64,000 nucleotides of DNA, from contig JASAND010021077.1 in the NCBI GenBank assembly GCA_030248195.1, positions 1 through 64,000 of the forward strand, given 5' to 3'. The position numbers and the translations under genes are program-made. The notes below the pieces were generated by a model. It saw only the letters and a program-made list of their open reading frames with translations. It was not told the origin of the DNA and searched no databases. Source of the DNA: Trissonchulus latispiculum (lineage: Eukaryota; Nematoda; Enoplea; Enoplida; Ironidae). Shown one piece after another: positions 1 to 10,949 of this stretch (position 1 is the first letter of the stretch; each line of letters starts with the position of its first letter).

Positions 1-644
1 GTGTAAACCGTTCCAAATCAGGATTCGTGAGACCAACTGGCTACCCGACAAGTAATTGTCGGGGGCGCTGCCACACAATAGATAACGCGCCTGGCCGTCA
101 GGATCCAGGCAGGGGAAGCCTCGCCAAATGTTGTAGTTGTTGATCCAACCTACCTAAGCTAACCAGCTAAACCTATCTACCAATATAACAAGACAAATGC
201 TTTAATGAACAGTACGTACATACGTGGGCGTAAGCCCTTACAGACAGTCAAACCCAGTTATACAATACATAAGAACAAACATACAAACATACCTGTACAC
301 TTACCCATTAGGGGGAGAGTAGGTGGAAATGGGAGGGACCCACCAAAACAGGAAAGCTGTTATAAGGGCGAACCCAGAGAGCCCTTAGAGAACACCAGTC
401 TGTAGATAGAAAAGTAGACGACTGATGTGTTTAAGAGATTTGAAGGAGACCCCCAAGTAGGCGGGGCTTAGGGAGACATACAGCGCCGCCAGTACACCAG
501 CCAGCGAATGGCTGATAAACACATAAGACAAATGCAATCAATACAGGCAGGGAAGCTGCCAAAGTAAACGGAAACTAGACACGGAAGTGAATACACCAAC
601 ATGACAATAATAGGGTAATTTGCATAATTACTCCCTACACTACA
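1..644 (-). repeat. LTR copy at left edge (3' LTR in element sense), lacks its first 13 bases
   Basis: Base 1 corresponds to base 9962 of the other LTR and the match runs to 644 (...CTACA), after which the copies diverge. The LTR contains three perfect hairpins with a GTAA loop: one at the very edge (complete only in the right copy), CCCGACAA-GTAA-TTGTCGGG at 44-63, and GGGC-GTAA-GCCC at 226-237. I see no clear promoter or polyadenylation signal. Confidence 0.9.
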
Positions 645-653
645 TCTCCCCAG
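645..653 (-). other. Short polypurine tract
   Basis: Read on the minus strand the bases next to the LTR are CTGGGGAGA, followed directly by TGTAG. A purine run in this place primes plus-strand DNA synthesis in LTR elements and agrees with the minus-strand orientation of pol. It is short, so the call rests on position as much as on composition. Confidence 0.45.
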
Positions 654-3134
654 GGTTCACAGGACGAGCTCCTGCGAGGGTACAATAAAAACGGCACACG
701 GTACTGATCTACGTAACAAGTACAAAACTCACAAAAATAAGTAAGTTAACAACACAACAAATATATACAAGGTTAACATATACTAATCCGAAGACTAATA
801 ACAGAGAAAGAATTAGCAACCAAATTAAATGTTATAGTGGCGAATAGCCTGCAAGAGAGTAAATACGTAGGGTTAGAAATAGAACTCAAGGGACCAAGAG
901 AGAAGGAATTCTCTCCTTTGGAGGGTAAATCAAACGGTAGTGGTAAAGTAATTTACCTTAATTAAAGAGGTATGGTAAGCATACCTTAGATATGGAGTAA
1001 ACCAGACGGGCAAGAGTATCCTTTCCATTCCACTGGTTTACGGGAAAATGAGTGTGCAAAAATGAATGAAATGAAAAATATAAGTAATTTATAACCACTA
1101 TTACCGTTAGGGACCTGTCCTAAGGGAAAATAACCAAACCCCAATCCCATAAGTATTTACTAACTTTTAGGATTGATTTAAGATAATTTTAAATAGGGAC
1201 AAGCCAAACGCTTGGCCATGAAGAGAATACCAGACTAATGTGTACAAGGCCAACAGAATGATAGAGAAAGACATAAAATTACAATATAAAATGATTATTC
1301 ACTACGTAATACAAAAACAGTTAATGAAAATAGGGTAAGCCCATAAAAGAATAGTGCGGCAAAATAATAAATGTTGTATTATATTAGCTACTAACAAAAC
1401 AAAACTAAAAACTAAGCAAAGCTAGACTGTTCAAGACTGACAAACTACCAAAATAAACAGGTTCAAAGACATGACAAAATATTATGCAACATTCGTGATA
1501 CTGTAAAATACAGTCTAAATTGATGGATTCAGTCTTTGATTTTCAGGTCTGGTTATCCTGAAATGATGATGGATTGGAGAAATTGGCAGTGCTGATTTGG
1601 CTATTCTTGAAGATGGAAATGTTCGGACAGTTCATGGATCAATGGAAGAACTTCCAGATGTAAGAAAGTCCCAGATCCGGCGTGAAGATGGCAACGATAG
1701 TCAAACTGAGATGGAGCTCCCGAAAGAATTTCCCTGGAGCGGAGCGGTGCCCAGTTGGTCCCAAGGTAACTCGGGCCAATCAGGACTTTGATGACGGCAG
1801 GCTGCTCAAAAGCCAATCGCTTGAGCCACCACCTTGCCCAGCTCGACAAATCAGTTTCCAGACCAACCCACGGAATCGGGCTAGCTCCAAGAGATCGATC
1901 GCAGTCCCGATGATGACGAAATAAACAGTCTCTGGGGGTTGAATGATCATTTGCAGTAAGTGCAAAACCGGATAATGATCTGAATTGAAAGCCAAAATGT
2001 CACTGACCATAATAAGATAAATAGTGGGCTGAACTGATGGAATAGAGCCCACCAGATGGATCATGGTTACCCAGGATATTGGTAGATGTCAGGCATGACA
2101 GTCAATAAGGTCATCAAGTTATGAATGACGACCACAGAGTTATAACGAGCGGGAGCAGATGGACCGCTGGTGTTGACGAAGAATAGCCGAAGAGACGAGA
2201 CCATCTGCTGTTCGGAGGGACTGACGAAGACGGACATCAGTAGACGGGTCCAACTAATACGCCACCGAACCGCCACATGCTGGTGAAGAGACTGAAACGT
2301 GCGTATGGCGTTTCGGGCCCCGTCATTTCGCTATGGAAGGCACCCGAATAATTTCCTCCGCCGTGACAGACAGATAGACGAGTCCCGCAGCTCGGTCTAC
2401 AGGAAGGCAGGCTTCAGCTGACTGTTGCTCGATCGATTGGTTTCGAAGCGTCTGCGACGACAATGATCTGAACGAACCATCGGCAATCGTTCAAGGACGT
2501 AGTCCATTCCATCAGCCAATCGCTGATCACCAGAGACATCCGGTCATCAGAAGGCCCAGATCCCTGTAAAGGGTTTTAGGACTAAACTCAGCAGGAGTCC
2601 CAGGCTCCTCAATGGCCGCCGGTTATTCTTGTTGGTATTCATCGTTGGAGGTAAAATTGATGGTATTTAGACCATTAAATTGGTCGGCTTTTGGAACTGG
2701 ATTATCCTGCATCGTCAGCCACAGGAGGGGCGGGACCAGGTTCAGTCGACTGTTTCACGTGCCTGGTCGGCCCGTCGGATTAATTTCGCTCGTTTACGAG
2801 GATTCTGATTTGATGGTGAACGAAGTCGGTATTCAGAATCAGTTGAAGACGTCGCATCGCTACTACGGCTTCGTCGTTCCGTTGCAGCAACGCGAGTAAT
2901 CGCTTTTCTGGCCGCGCCCCCATGGGGACGGGGCGACACTGTCGAATCCAAACGCGATGGTGTCAGGTGCGACCAGCGAGCTGTCGCCTGACAGTGCCGA
3001 GCTCAGAACTGAGCTTCTGCTAGGTGGTTTGAGACAGTTCATGCTGAGCCTATGCCGAAGGTCTCTTCATTTGTGGTCGACTGTTGTTAAACAGGAGCTT
3101 CCGCCGGAGCTCTCTGTAAAGGACCGAAGGTGAG
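654..3134 (-). other. 3' non-pol part of the LTR element
   Basis: This stretch lies between the polypurine tract and the unrecognised 240-codon frame. 654-1560 is AT-rich and non-coding in appearance. 1560-3134 is GC-richer with only short overlapping frames. It carries GTAA-class hairpins at 942-957, 968-986, 1950-1966 and 2562-2573. I recognise no env-like or chromodomain-like sequence. Confidence 0.4.
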
Positions 3135-3857
3135 CTACAGAAGGGTCGACGCAACCTTCCGAAGCTTTGACGTGAAGTTTCCAGCGGACCTACCAATACG
3201 ATTCCAGTAGCAGTCACGTTGGACGTTTCTGATGTGACTCTGGCCTAGCAGCTCCATGAGGTGTAGAAATTGTCCCCGTAGATGACGTCCCAGCCGCTGC
3301 CGGCAATGGCCGAGACCGCTGACCAATGTCCAATTGACCTGATGGAGGGGTCGAGCTCTGCCGGTCCGGCTCAGTTCCTTCATTGGCTTGGTGGTGTAAA
3401 CCTTTTCAGCCTCTGAAACTGCTCCAGCCAGAGAGATCGGGAGGTCCACAGGATGTGGGGAAATTCCCGATGACGGAGGAGTTTGGGCAACTGGCCGCAT
3501 GTGGGATTGGAGCGGCCGTGCTACCGCCGCCACTGCACGGTTGGCATTGGTCACAACGCTGTAAAGCGGACCGCTAGACGTCTGAGACAGTCCAGAAAAC
3601 GTAGTCACGGAACCAAGACTGGAAGGATTTGGAGGCGCGATGAAAAGAGAAAACGACATCCGAGTGTCTTGGCTGAAGCCCCAAACGGCGTTTGGATAAG
3701 TCAGCTCCTGATCCACAATTACGTAACCACCTGTTGGCGGAAAAAAATGGAAAGATTCTTCAAATCCACTGGTGGTTGACCAGGTTGACCGGCTCCAGAC
3801 AATTGTCGCTGCTGCTTGCTGATTGACATGGCATAAGATGGCAAGTAATTGCCGCAA
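3135..3857 (-). pseudogene. Open frame downstream of integrase, unrecognised
   Basis: This is the longest single frame in the element (240 codons, minus strand), lying 3' of the integrase remains. It is rich in Ser, Thr, Pro and Gly and shows no motif I recognise. It could be the tail of pol, a third open frame of the element, or chance. It contains two hairpins of the GTAA class (3557-3568 with a 4-bp stem, 3393-3402 with 3 bp). Confidence 0.25.
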
Positions 3858-3980
3858 TAAGGCACAGTGTTGGGCTAATCTACTCAGGCTAAGCTGAAAA
3901 ATACAGAAAATTGACTTGAAACTCAGAACTGGTAAGCCGCAATGAATTGATCAGGTAAGCTGGATGTGCGCAAAACCCAA

Positions 3981-4800
3981 TTACCTGAAGGATGACTTTT
4001 CAGGAAATGAAGATATCTTGATCGCGAGCTCAAGATAATGCTTCAATTCGTCAATGTGAACGATTTGTGGCTTCCGCTGAGGACCAATCTTCCGTATCTG
4101 GAAGGTGACGTCTTCTGCAGCTGTAATTCTGGCATCAGCCTGAGGGGGTAACCCCTGTAACCTTACGCATGCCCAATCATGCCTGGTTGGAAATGGATCA
4201 GGTTCCGTTTCTTCTCGGTGAAAAGCTCCAGGCATGCTTCGATCCATCGAAGTTGCCAAGTGCCGTCAACAACGTCGGCAAGAAACTTGTCCCATGGTCA
4301 ATTAGCAGATGGAGAGAGTTGGCGCCACAAATCACACTTCCATTGAAAGTCATTGGCGACCATTTCCACTGCTTCAAGGCACATGCCTCGGCACCGGTTG
4401 AAGAGATCCACGGTAGCCGAATGCAAGCACTACCACAGTCGTGGAGTTCTTCGCGCATGGCCGGACGTCCAAATTGACCAGATATAGGGGACGGTGCACT
4501 CGGATTTCGTTCTGCAACCCAGCCTGTGGACGAACAGGCCCAGGGTTGGACGTAGCACACGCATGTGCCCAGTTGAAGGCGAGATCCTGAGCCATAGTCA
4601 ACCAACGGTAACGTGAGGCCAGGCTCGCAGAGTCGGCCAGATGGTTGCGATGGTCACCAACCATAAGACCTAGACCAACCTCATCTAGGATCATCTCCCG
4701 ATCAGCTTTCGGTACCGCAATGACCTTAGATGCGTACCTCGTCGACGACCCCGCTCGTCCGGTGCCATCGGAGAAGTCCATTTTGGATGAAGTGAAGGGT
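3981..4800 (-). pseudogene. Frameshifted integrase region of gypsy pol
   Basis: On the minus strand, 4374-4781 has REMILDEV..G followed by RYRWLTMAQDL and a single Cys, resembling the HHCC zinc-binding region (LxRYYWPxM) with most ligands lost. It continues into a catalytic-core start resembling LD..GP. In another frame (about 4198-4300) IDHGTSFLPTLLTALG resembles the integrase D-x-GTxF block around the second catalytic Asp. The end, about 3990-4120, reads QIRKIGPQRKPQIVHIDEL, which matches the conserved C-terminal beta-barrel segment (K-x-VHxDxLK). Frame changes separate all three blocks. Confidence 0.75.
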
Positions 4801-5069
4801 CCGGAGTTTCTTCAAGCAACCCGCTAATAGACCATCCTCCGGTAGAACATTCCGTTCTAGAAGGTCGAACAGCAGCTGAAACTCGGGGCAGCCGCTGCTC
4901 ACGTTTCCAGGTAGGGGGAGCTACCAGATCGTTGATGGAGAAGCAACGGGCAGGGGGTACATAGTGCCGTCAGATCTGTTTTTCAGGCCCAGTCCGGATC
5001 CAGCGCCGAAAAGATCAGCAACCACCATCCAGCCAAGCGGAAATCGAGCCCAAACGACTCCAGCTCCTT

Positions 5070-6176
5070 TCAGATCGGTGACCGTGTTTTTCTTTTAGAA
5101 GAAATTAACCCTGGCCGGCGTAAGCCGCTGGTTGTGGTTCCACGCGGTCGGCCGCGCCGGTTTTCTTCTTTCTTCATGGCATCGACGCCGGCTGTTCGAA
5201 AACAGCCCCCAGACCACCGTAACTGGCATCTACCAAACATGTTGAAGATTTTGTTGAACTCTGGGTAAGCCAGAACAGGGACCTGGGTGAGGGCCCTCTT
5301 CAAAGCGTCATAAGCCAACCAACAAAACTCGGTCTCTTCAACCACCGATCCCTCTTCAGAAGTTCCACTAGGTGAGACGCAATTTTGGCAAATTCCGCCG
5401 CAAAATGACGATCGTAGCCGCCAAGTCCTAGAAACGTTTTTACGCCTTTGATATCCGTCGGAAGGGGGGGCAGCTTCGCCACGGCTGCACACTCGACCCC
5501 GTCGAGATGCCTTCCAGACTGCCGATATGCCCTATACAAAGGGACTTTCTCCCGGAAAATGTGCTTCTCCGGTTTGATCCGCAGCCCGTTGTCGCGAAAG
5601 TTATGGAACAACATGCGGAACATCAGCAGATGCTCCGACATGAGCGGTAACGGGAAGAGAACATCATCAGGACAGACGGGTAAGCCCGTCAGGATCTTCT
5701 TCATGATGCGCTGAAGACTAGCTGGTCCGTTGCGAGGCCGACCCACTAGAGCAGAACCGTCCCAATTGCTGACGAGGACGCAAGGAGACGGACAAGCCGT
5801 GGGCGATTGATCGCAAAGGGATGAACTTGCTTCCAGACTTCTACCTAATGTCGCGGAGCTCAAGGAGTAAGTCCTTGAAGCGGTTCTTCATTTCTTCATG
5901 CGCGTCAACTATAGCGAAATCCATGTTTGCCTCAAAATCCCGTACCGTTTCTTCGTGGATCGGACCTCGACGTGGCGTAAGGACGTCCGCCGAATTCCCA
6001 GCGAAGTGTTGATCCAGGTCGTCTTCTTCACGAACAACAGTGTCAGTGCCGAATGGGCTGCATTGGATCACAGAACGGTGTAGTAGTTGGCGAACCTCAT
6101 GGCGAATGACTTGGTGAACCGGGTGTACGGACCAAACTTTGATCTCATCTGTCTGTGTCTTCCGGGACTGATCCAA
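5070..6176 (-). pseudogene. Frameshifted reverse transcriptase and RNase H region of gypsy pol
   Basis: The best block is 5300-5863 (minus). It has a GPASLQRIM motif just before the active site, then PDDVLF in place of the usual Y(I/L)DD-V/I-L box, then IKPEKHIFREKV, then TDIKGVKTFLGLGGYDRHF and AKIASHLVELLKRD. These are standard gypsy RT and connection signatures. The next block (5070-5492, another frame) has YDALKRALTQVPVLAYPEF, the start of RNase H. Upstream, 5841-6176 probably holds the remains of the RT N-terminus. Between KVPL and ECAAV the family-typical GHI..SLEGI motif is found only in the neighbouring frame, so at least two frameshifts lie within about 60 bases. The Tyr of the catalytic box is not where expected. 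I judge it inactive. Confidence 0.8.
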
Positions 6177-9100
6177 AGGATAAGTTTAGAACTCTTCCGC
6201 GTGAGTTCACTCATCCAACTGATGTGGTCCCCTGGCCGGGCAGAAACGAGCCAGGTCTCCAAAACACCAGATGAGAAAGTGAGGACTGACGGGAAATCCA
6301 TTTCCGGTCTCCATCACCATCAACGTCGGACGGTCTTCTCTCCTTCCTGCCGAACGGGAGTCGCTCCACTCATTCCCTGGTACCTTGGGTGAGGTCAACA
6401 CGTGGTCTTCCACCATTGTATACGCGGATATACAAGACCATGGGGTTTATCCAAATGCTAGCGGAAAGGTAATCCCGTTGACTATCGACTATCCCGTTAT
6501 AGACCCACGGCCAAGTAGGAGGATGTTGCAACCAATGGGCCAAAGACCGTCGGGCTGCCTTGCGGCCGACAGCCTTAGACGTACTGTTCCTGCTCCGGGA
6601 AAAGGTGCACCTGATCCCAGACGCATCGGGAACCGTTGGCCGTAACCGCGCCCGGTTGAAAGCATCCATCGATTACCACCAGACGCTTCGTTGTACCCCA
6701 GCGTGGGTGGATCGAGACGACCAAGTCAGCACGAGAGTCCTTGACTACTCCTGCTGGAGGTTCGGAACTACCAAAAGGCTGTGCATCGGGTTCCAATTTA
6801 TTAGACACAGGTCAGTTGGCACTGACAAAGAATCGACAGGGAGTTGCCTCCACCGACGGCCAGAAATAAGCGGCATGGAGAACCCAATTGGTAGAGCACG
6901 ATGAAGTTCATCGCATTCCAATAAATGATCCTCACATCCGCAATGCGGAGGTTCCAATATCCACCAACGCTAACGCTATGACAGAGTCCACACGAACCAG
7001 CACGTAAGGTGCTTTTCTTCAGGTGTGAACGTCACTCGACGGAGGCTGTAAAGCCAACAAGACCGCATCCGGAATCGCTTCGCATTCCGGCGCATGATCA
7101 ACCAAATGCACCGACGCAAATTTCGTAACTTCCATTTGACGCGTAGTTGTTCGTTAAAACGTCAGTCCTTCCATTCAATATTCGATCTGAGCGCCAACGA
7201 GACAGTCCCAATATGCTAGCATCATATCAACTGCCAGGTCGCCCCAGTCCATAAAATAGGGTTGACCCTCGTCAACAGTTCGGATGCTGAAGGGATGGGT
7301 GGGGTCATCAAAATATCAAGAGATCCCCATTGTCTCTGATCCGAACGACGTAAGGTCGATTTCGAAATTGGATCTTGAGGACGAAAGGCTTCCTGGTTCG
7401 CAGATGTTGATTTGCCTGTAAAGGCTCGCTGACAGCTCTTCGTCATCGGGCGGTCCCCAGGGCTCGTGTCACGAGGCCGGGGCTTGCCAGACTTCGTGAC
7501 ACTAGCCTCACTGAGGTCCACCGGAAGATTCTTCATAAGCGTCTGTTGGAGCGGCGGGCATTCGGGAGGTTTGAACCCCAATCGAGTTCGTCGATCACCG
7601 TTTGATGGTTGCTAGCGTTAAACGTGGCGGTATGATCCACTGCGGTTGAAAGGACCAATTTCTGACCGTCAGAACGACCAGAGGGGTTCCCATCCGTAAT
7701 TCGGCCATTTGCCGGTCGATGTTGGTGGTTCCTTCATTCTTGCCCTGACCAAGCTGGTCCCATTTGAAAGAACCACCAGATATTGGCGTTCCCGACGAAA
7801 CAAAACCAGGCAGCAAATTCATGCTTCTGAGTTTTTTACTGTCCTGCGTCGGCTCCGGTAATCGTCGCCACGTAAACCGCGACCTGATATCATAAATAAT
7901 GTTCAGCACCATAACAGGCAAAAGTTCATCATGGACAGAAGAAAATCCATCACCAGATGTACGTATGGGGCATCACCGGGACGACAGAGGTGTAAACCTC
8001 GTCGGTAGGATGGCATGGACCACTGGGGGGAACACAAAGGCGGTTCCGCACCCCTTTTTATTCAGTTCCATGATATTCACCGGGGGAATAAAGTCCATTA
8101 AAGTCCAATAAAAACCACCGACCTCATACCCTTCCGTCTGCCCCGACGATGACCACCACCAAAGCGGCCACCAGCGGTGCCCAAAAAAATGAAGCCTGAT
8201 TAGTCCTGGTCCAAAACCCGAACGTAATGGTGGCTGAACCAGCAGTTGACAAATAGTCACGGTTACGGCGAACGAATTACCTCCGTTTTGATGGGCGGGG
8301 TTCGCTGTACCCGAGGTAATTAGAGTCTGTTCGTTGAAATATCAGCAAATGATGGGACATTTGTTGAAACGGTGGGTATAGAAACGAAGACCCACCGTTG
8401 GGTTTGATGACAGGGGGTGCCCGACCGGCCGGTTGCAGTATACCCATCCATTGGCCACCGAAATCTGATGGGTCCCATGAAGACGGGGGCCACCCAACAG
8501 ATGCCAGTTCAATTAATTGTTCGATTCGGCACCGCGGAGACCGGAAAAAATGTCCAGGTCCAGAACCGATATACCACCGGTTGGAGGGACTAACCACAGG
8601 AAATAGGTAAAATGACCCTAGTCATGGGCCAGATCGTTCACCACCAGGTTTGAGTTGGAATCGGCCAGGGGCATTCCACATCACCCCCGAGCAAGCTGAG
8701 CTGACCAGACCGGGTAACCGGTCCACTTCTAATTCCAGATGTGATGGATCAACCATGTCTGCCGGACTTCCAGGTGGTGGCTCATCGGCTTGCACGTGGG
8801 CTGTAAAGCCAGTGCCGATTTCTTCTGATCCAGCTGGTGAACCAGGCCAATCCAGATGTTCTGTTTTCCTGCAGTTTCCGATCAACCGAGGCCGAATGGG
8901 CCAATGCAGAACTGGTCGGTAACGACCCTGATCATAGGTGACCGCTGAGGTCATCTGGTGACTTGAGGATCCACACCAGGCCAAAGTGACGAGTAGATAG
9001 GCAACCCATGCAGCTTTGGGTCAAACACCCGTGGGCTTTGCCTTCGTAGTACGACTGTAGGCGAATGGCCTTTTCCTGCAGCTTCAAGGACGTACTGCGC

Positions 9101-9900
9101 TTCTTCATGCTTCGCTCACCAATCACTTCTTCTGAGGATCCAAATTGTGATATTTTCGTCCAGAAAATCAGAATCGGCAATCCTGACTGTTGGTGGACCA
9201 TGGTGGAGGTAACTCCAACAGATATTCAGAAAAAACCAAAATCTGAAATTATTGACAAAAACATACGGTTGTTTGTACGTACGTACCCCAAAATTGTTAA
9301 GAAAAATACCCTATATTGGTGGAAAATAACAAAATTGAGTGGCATATTGTATGAGATAGAAAAGGACCTAAAGTACCTGCAAGAGAAAATAGAATTAGGA
9401 CATAAGAAACCAATGGGAATGAGCAAAACAATGAAAAAATAACAATGGGTAAAATTAACAAGAGATAAATAAACCTATGGTTTTTATTGTAAAACTAGCT
9501 CAAATCCCCAAAAATGTCCCTAATTCCTATCTCAGTTTGGTGGCCCCACTAAGTCACGTATACTACTCACACAAATATATGTACATACGTACTGCACAAA
9601 CACACCACAGCCTAAGAAAAAATGTGTACTAAGGTGAAAACATACGTATAGCCGTAAGGCTGGTGGTGATAAACAGGACCCAGAGAAAAATCGATGAGTT
9701 GTACGTAGATAGGCAGACAGGAAAAGACCAAGTAATTGGTCTATAGCAGGAAAAGACCAAGTAATTGGTCTGTAGGCAGCTGGAAATAGCATCAAAGGCA
9801 GGAGATCAGGATAAGTTCGCGTAAGCGAATGGAAATTTTACCTGTAAAGGTAAATTCTTCACCGGACAGGAAAAAAAATCCAAAAACTTACACGATTGAA
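6177..9900 (-). other. Gag and protease part of the LTR element, degenerate
   Basis: By position this stretch should encode Gag and protease on the minus strand. I see only short open frames and no intact CCHC zinc knuckle or D(T/S)G protease motif. One fragment (about 9000-9120, minus) resembles gag-like helical sequence (KKRSTSLKLQEKAIRLQSYY), but this is weak. Base composition is richer in GC than the flanking DNA, as in the pol region. Confidence 0.35.
9721..9779. repeat. Tandem pair of a 29-30 bp unit containing a GTAA hairpin
   Basis: Two adjacent copies start GAAAAGACCAAGTAATTGG at 9721 and 9750. Each encloses the hairpin AGACCAA-GTAA-TTGGTCT. They lie in the leader between the 5' LTR and the gag side of the element, close to two further GTAA hairpins at 9816 and 9837. 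Confidence 0.85.
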
Positions 9901-9948
9901 AAATAGGGAGAAGACCAGCTTCGACCAGTTTTCACCCTGGCAGACTAA

Positions 9949-10605
9949 TGTAGCGCAGCCGGTGTAAACCGTTCCAAATCAGGATTCGTAGACCAACTGG
10001 CTACCCGACAAGTAATTGTCGGGGGCGCTGCCACACAATAGATAACGCGCCTGGCCGTCAGGATCCAGGCAGGGGAAGCCTCGCCAAATGTTGTAGTTGT
10101 TGATCCAACCTACCTAAGCTAACCAGCTAAACCTATCTACCAATATAACAAGACAAATGCTTTAATGAACAGTACGTACATACGTGGGCGTAAGCCCTTA
10201 CAGACAGTCAAACCCAGTTATACAATACATAAGAACAAACATACAAACATACCTGTACACTTACCCATTAGGGGGAGAGTAGGTGGAAATGGGAGGGACC
10301 CACCAAAACAGGAAAGCTGTTATAAGGGCGAACCCAGAGAGCCCTTAGAGAACACCAGTCTGTAGATAGAAAAGTAGACGACTGATGTGTTTAAGAGATT
10401 TGAAGGGAGACCCCCAAGTAGGCGGGGCTTAGGGAGACATACAGCGCCGCCAGTACACCAGCCAGCGAATGGCTGATAAACACATAAGACAAATGCAATC
10501 AATACAGGCAGGGAAGCTGCCAAAGTAAACGGAAACTAGACACGGAAGTGAATACACCAACATGACAATAATAGGGTAATTTGCATAATTACTCCCTACA
10601 CTACA
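9949..10605 (-). repeat. LTR copy at right side (5' LTR in element sense), complete, 657 bp
   Basis: Begins TGTAGCGCAGCC and ends CCTACACTACA. It matches 1-644 apart from one base missing near 9990 and one extra G near 10407. The following host sequence starts with TAACC. No convincing tRNA primer-binding site is visible in the bases just inside the LTR (9915-9948 read on the minus strand), so the primer is unknown. Confidence 0.9.
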
Positions 10606-10949
10606 TAACCTTTGCCCAGTTTTGAGATTTTTTGACACTAGTCAAAAAATTGAAACTTTTCCAGTTTCCAGTTTGTTTAACACAGTTATCTTGCAAATTC
10701 AGTTATCTTGCAAAATCTTGAATTTCTCAATTTTTTGCATATCGTGAGACCAGCCGCTACCAAATGGCAAAATATCTCATTGGATGCTATTTCTGGTGGC
10801 TAGTGCTCAGTTATGACTACAATTATTTAAGCGAAGTGGCTCGACTTGATGCTACAAGCGAATTTATCGATCTAGCATCATTGCACAAAATGACGAATTT
10901 TCAAATTTTTCAAAATGGGACAAGTGCTGCAAGGCAACTCATAGCTAAC
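10606..10949. other. Gene-free AT-rich stretch right of the LTR element
   Basis: I see no gene or recognisable repeat here apart from short direct repeats (CAGTTATCTTGCAAA twice near 10685-10715). Confidence 0.4.

Larger units (their letters stand above)
44..9971 (+). repeat. Series of perfect hairpins with GTAA or GTAAG loop, dispersed through the LTR element
   Basis: Positions with stem length: 44-63 (8), 226-237 (4), 942-957 (6), 968-986 (7), 1950-1966 (6), 2562-2573 (4), 3557-3568 (4), 4143-4156 (5), 5116-5127 (4), 5260-5274 (5), 5675-5690 (6, loop TAAG), 5860-5878 (7), 6999-7013 (5), 7044-7055 (4), 7346-7358 (4), 7414-7425 (4), 7987-8000 (5), 8708-8723 (6), 8799-8810 (4), 8914-8927 (5), 9204-9217 (5), 9725-9742 (7), 9754-9771 (7), 9816-9829 (5), 9837-9854 (7), 9960-9971 (4). 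Stem sequences differ from site to site while the loop is constant and on one strand only. As plus-strand RNA the loop is GUAA, a GNRA tetraloop; as pol-sense RNA it is UUAC. Confidence 0.85.
1..10605 (-). mobile_element. Ty3/gypsy-type LTR retrotransposon, minus-strand sense, left LTR cut by window edge
   Basis: Two direct LTR copies (1-644 and 9949-10605) bracket about 9.3 kb. The LTR runs TGTAG...CTACA, a 5-bp terminal inverted repeat. Orientation is minus: recognisable reverse transcriptase, RNase H and integrase pieces all read on the minus strand, in the order RT (about 5.3-6.2 kb), RNase H (about 5.1-5.5 kb), integrase (about 4.0-4.8 kb). A short purine run lies against the inner edge of the 1-644 LTR, where a minus-sense polypurine tract should be. 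The two LTRs differ only by two single-base indels that I can see (near 29 and 408), so insertion is recent. Pol is nonetheless split over many frames, so this copy looks non-autonomous. The target-site duplication cannot be tested because the left end is outside the window. Confidence 0.88.

Noticed and set aside
9880..9948. AAAAATAGGGAGAAG near 9899 as polypurine tract of a plus-strand element
   Set aside because: It is not adjacent to the LTR, and pol reads on the minus strand; the purine run at 645-653 fits the orientation.
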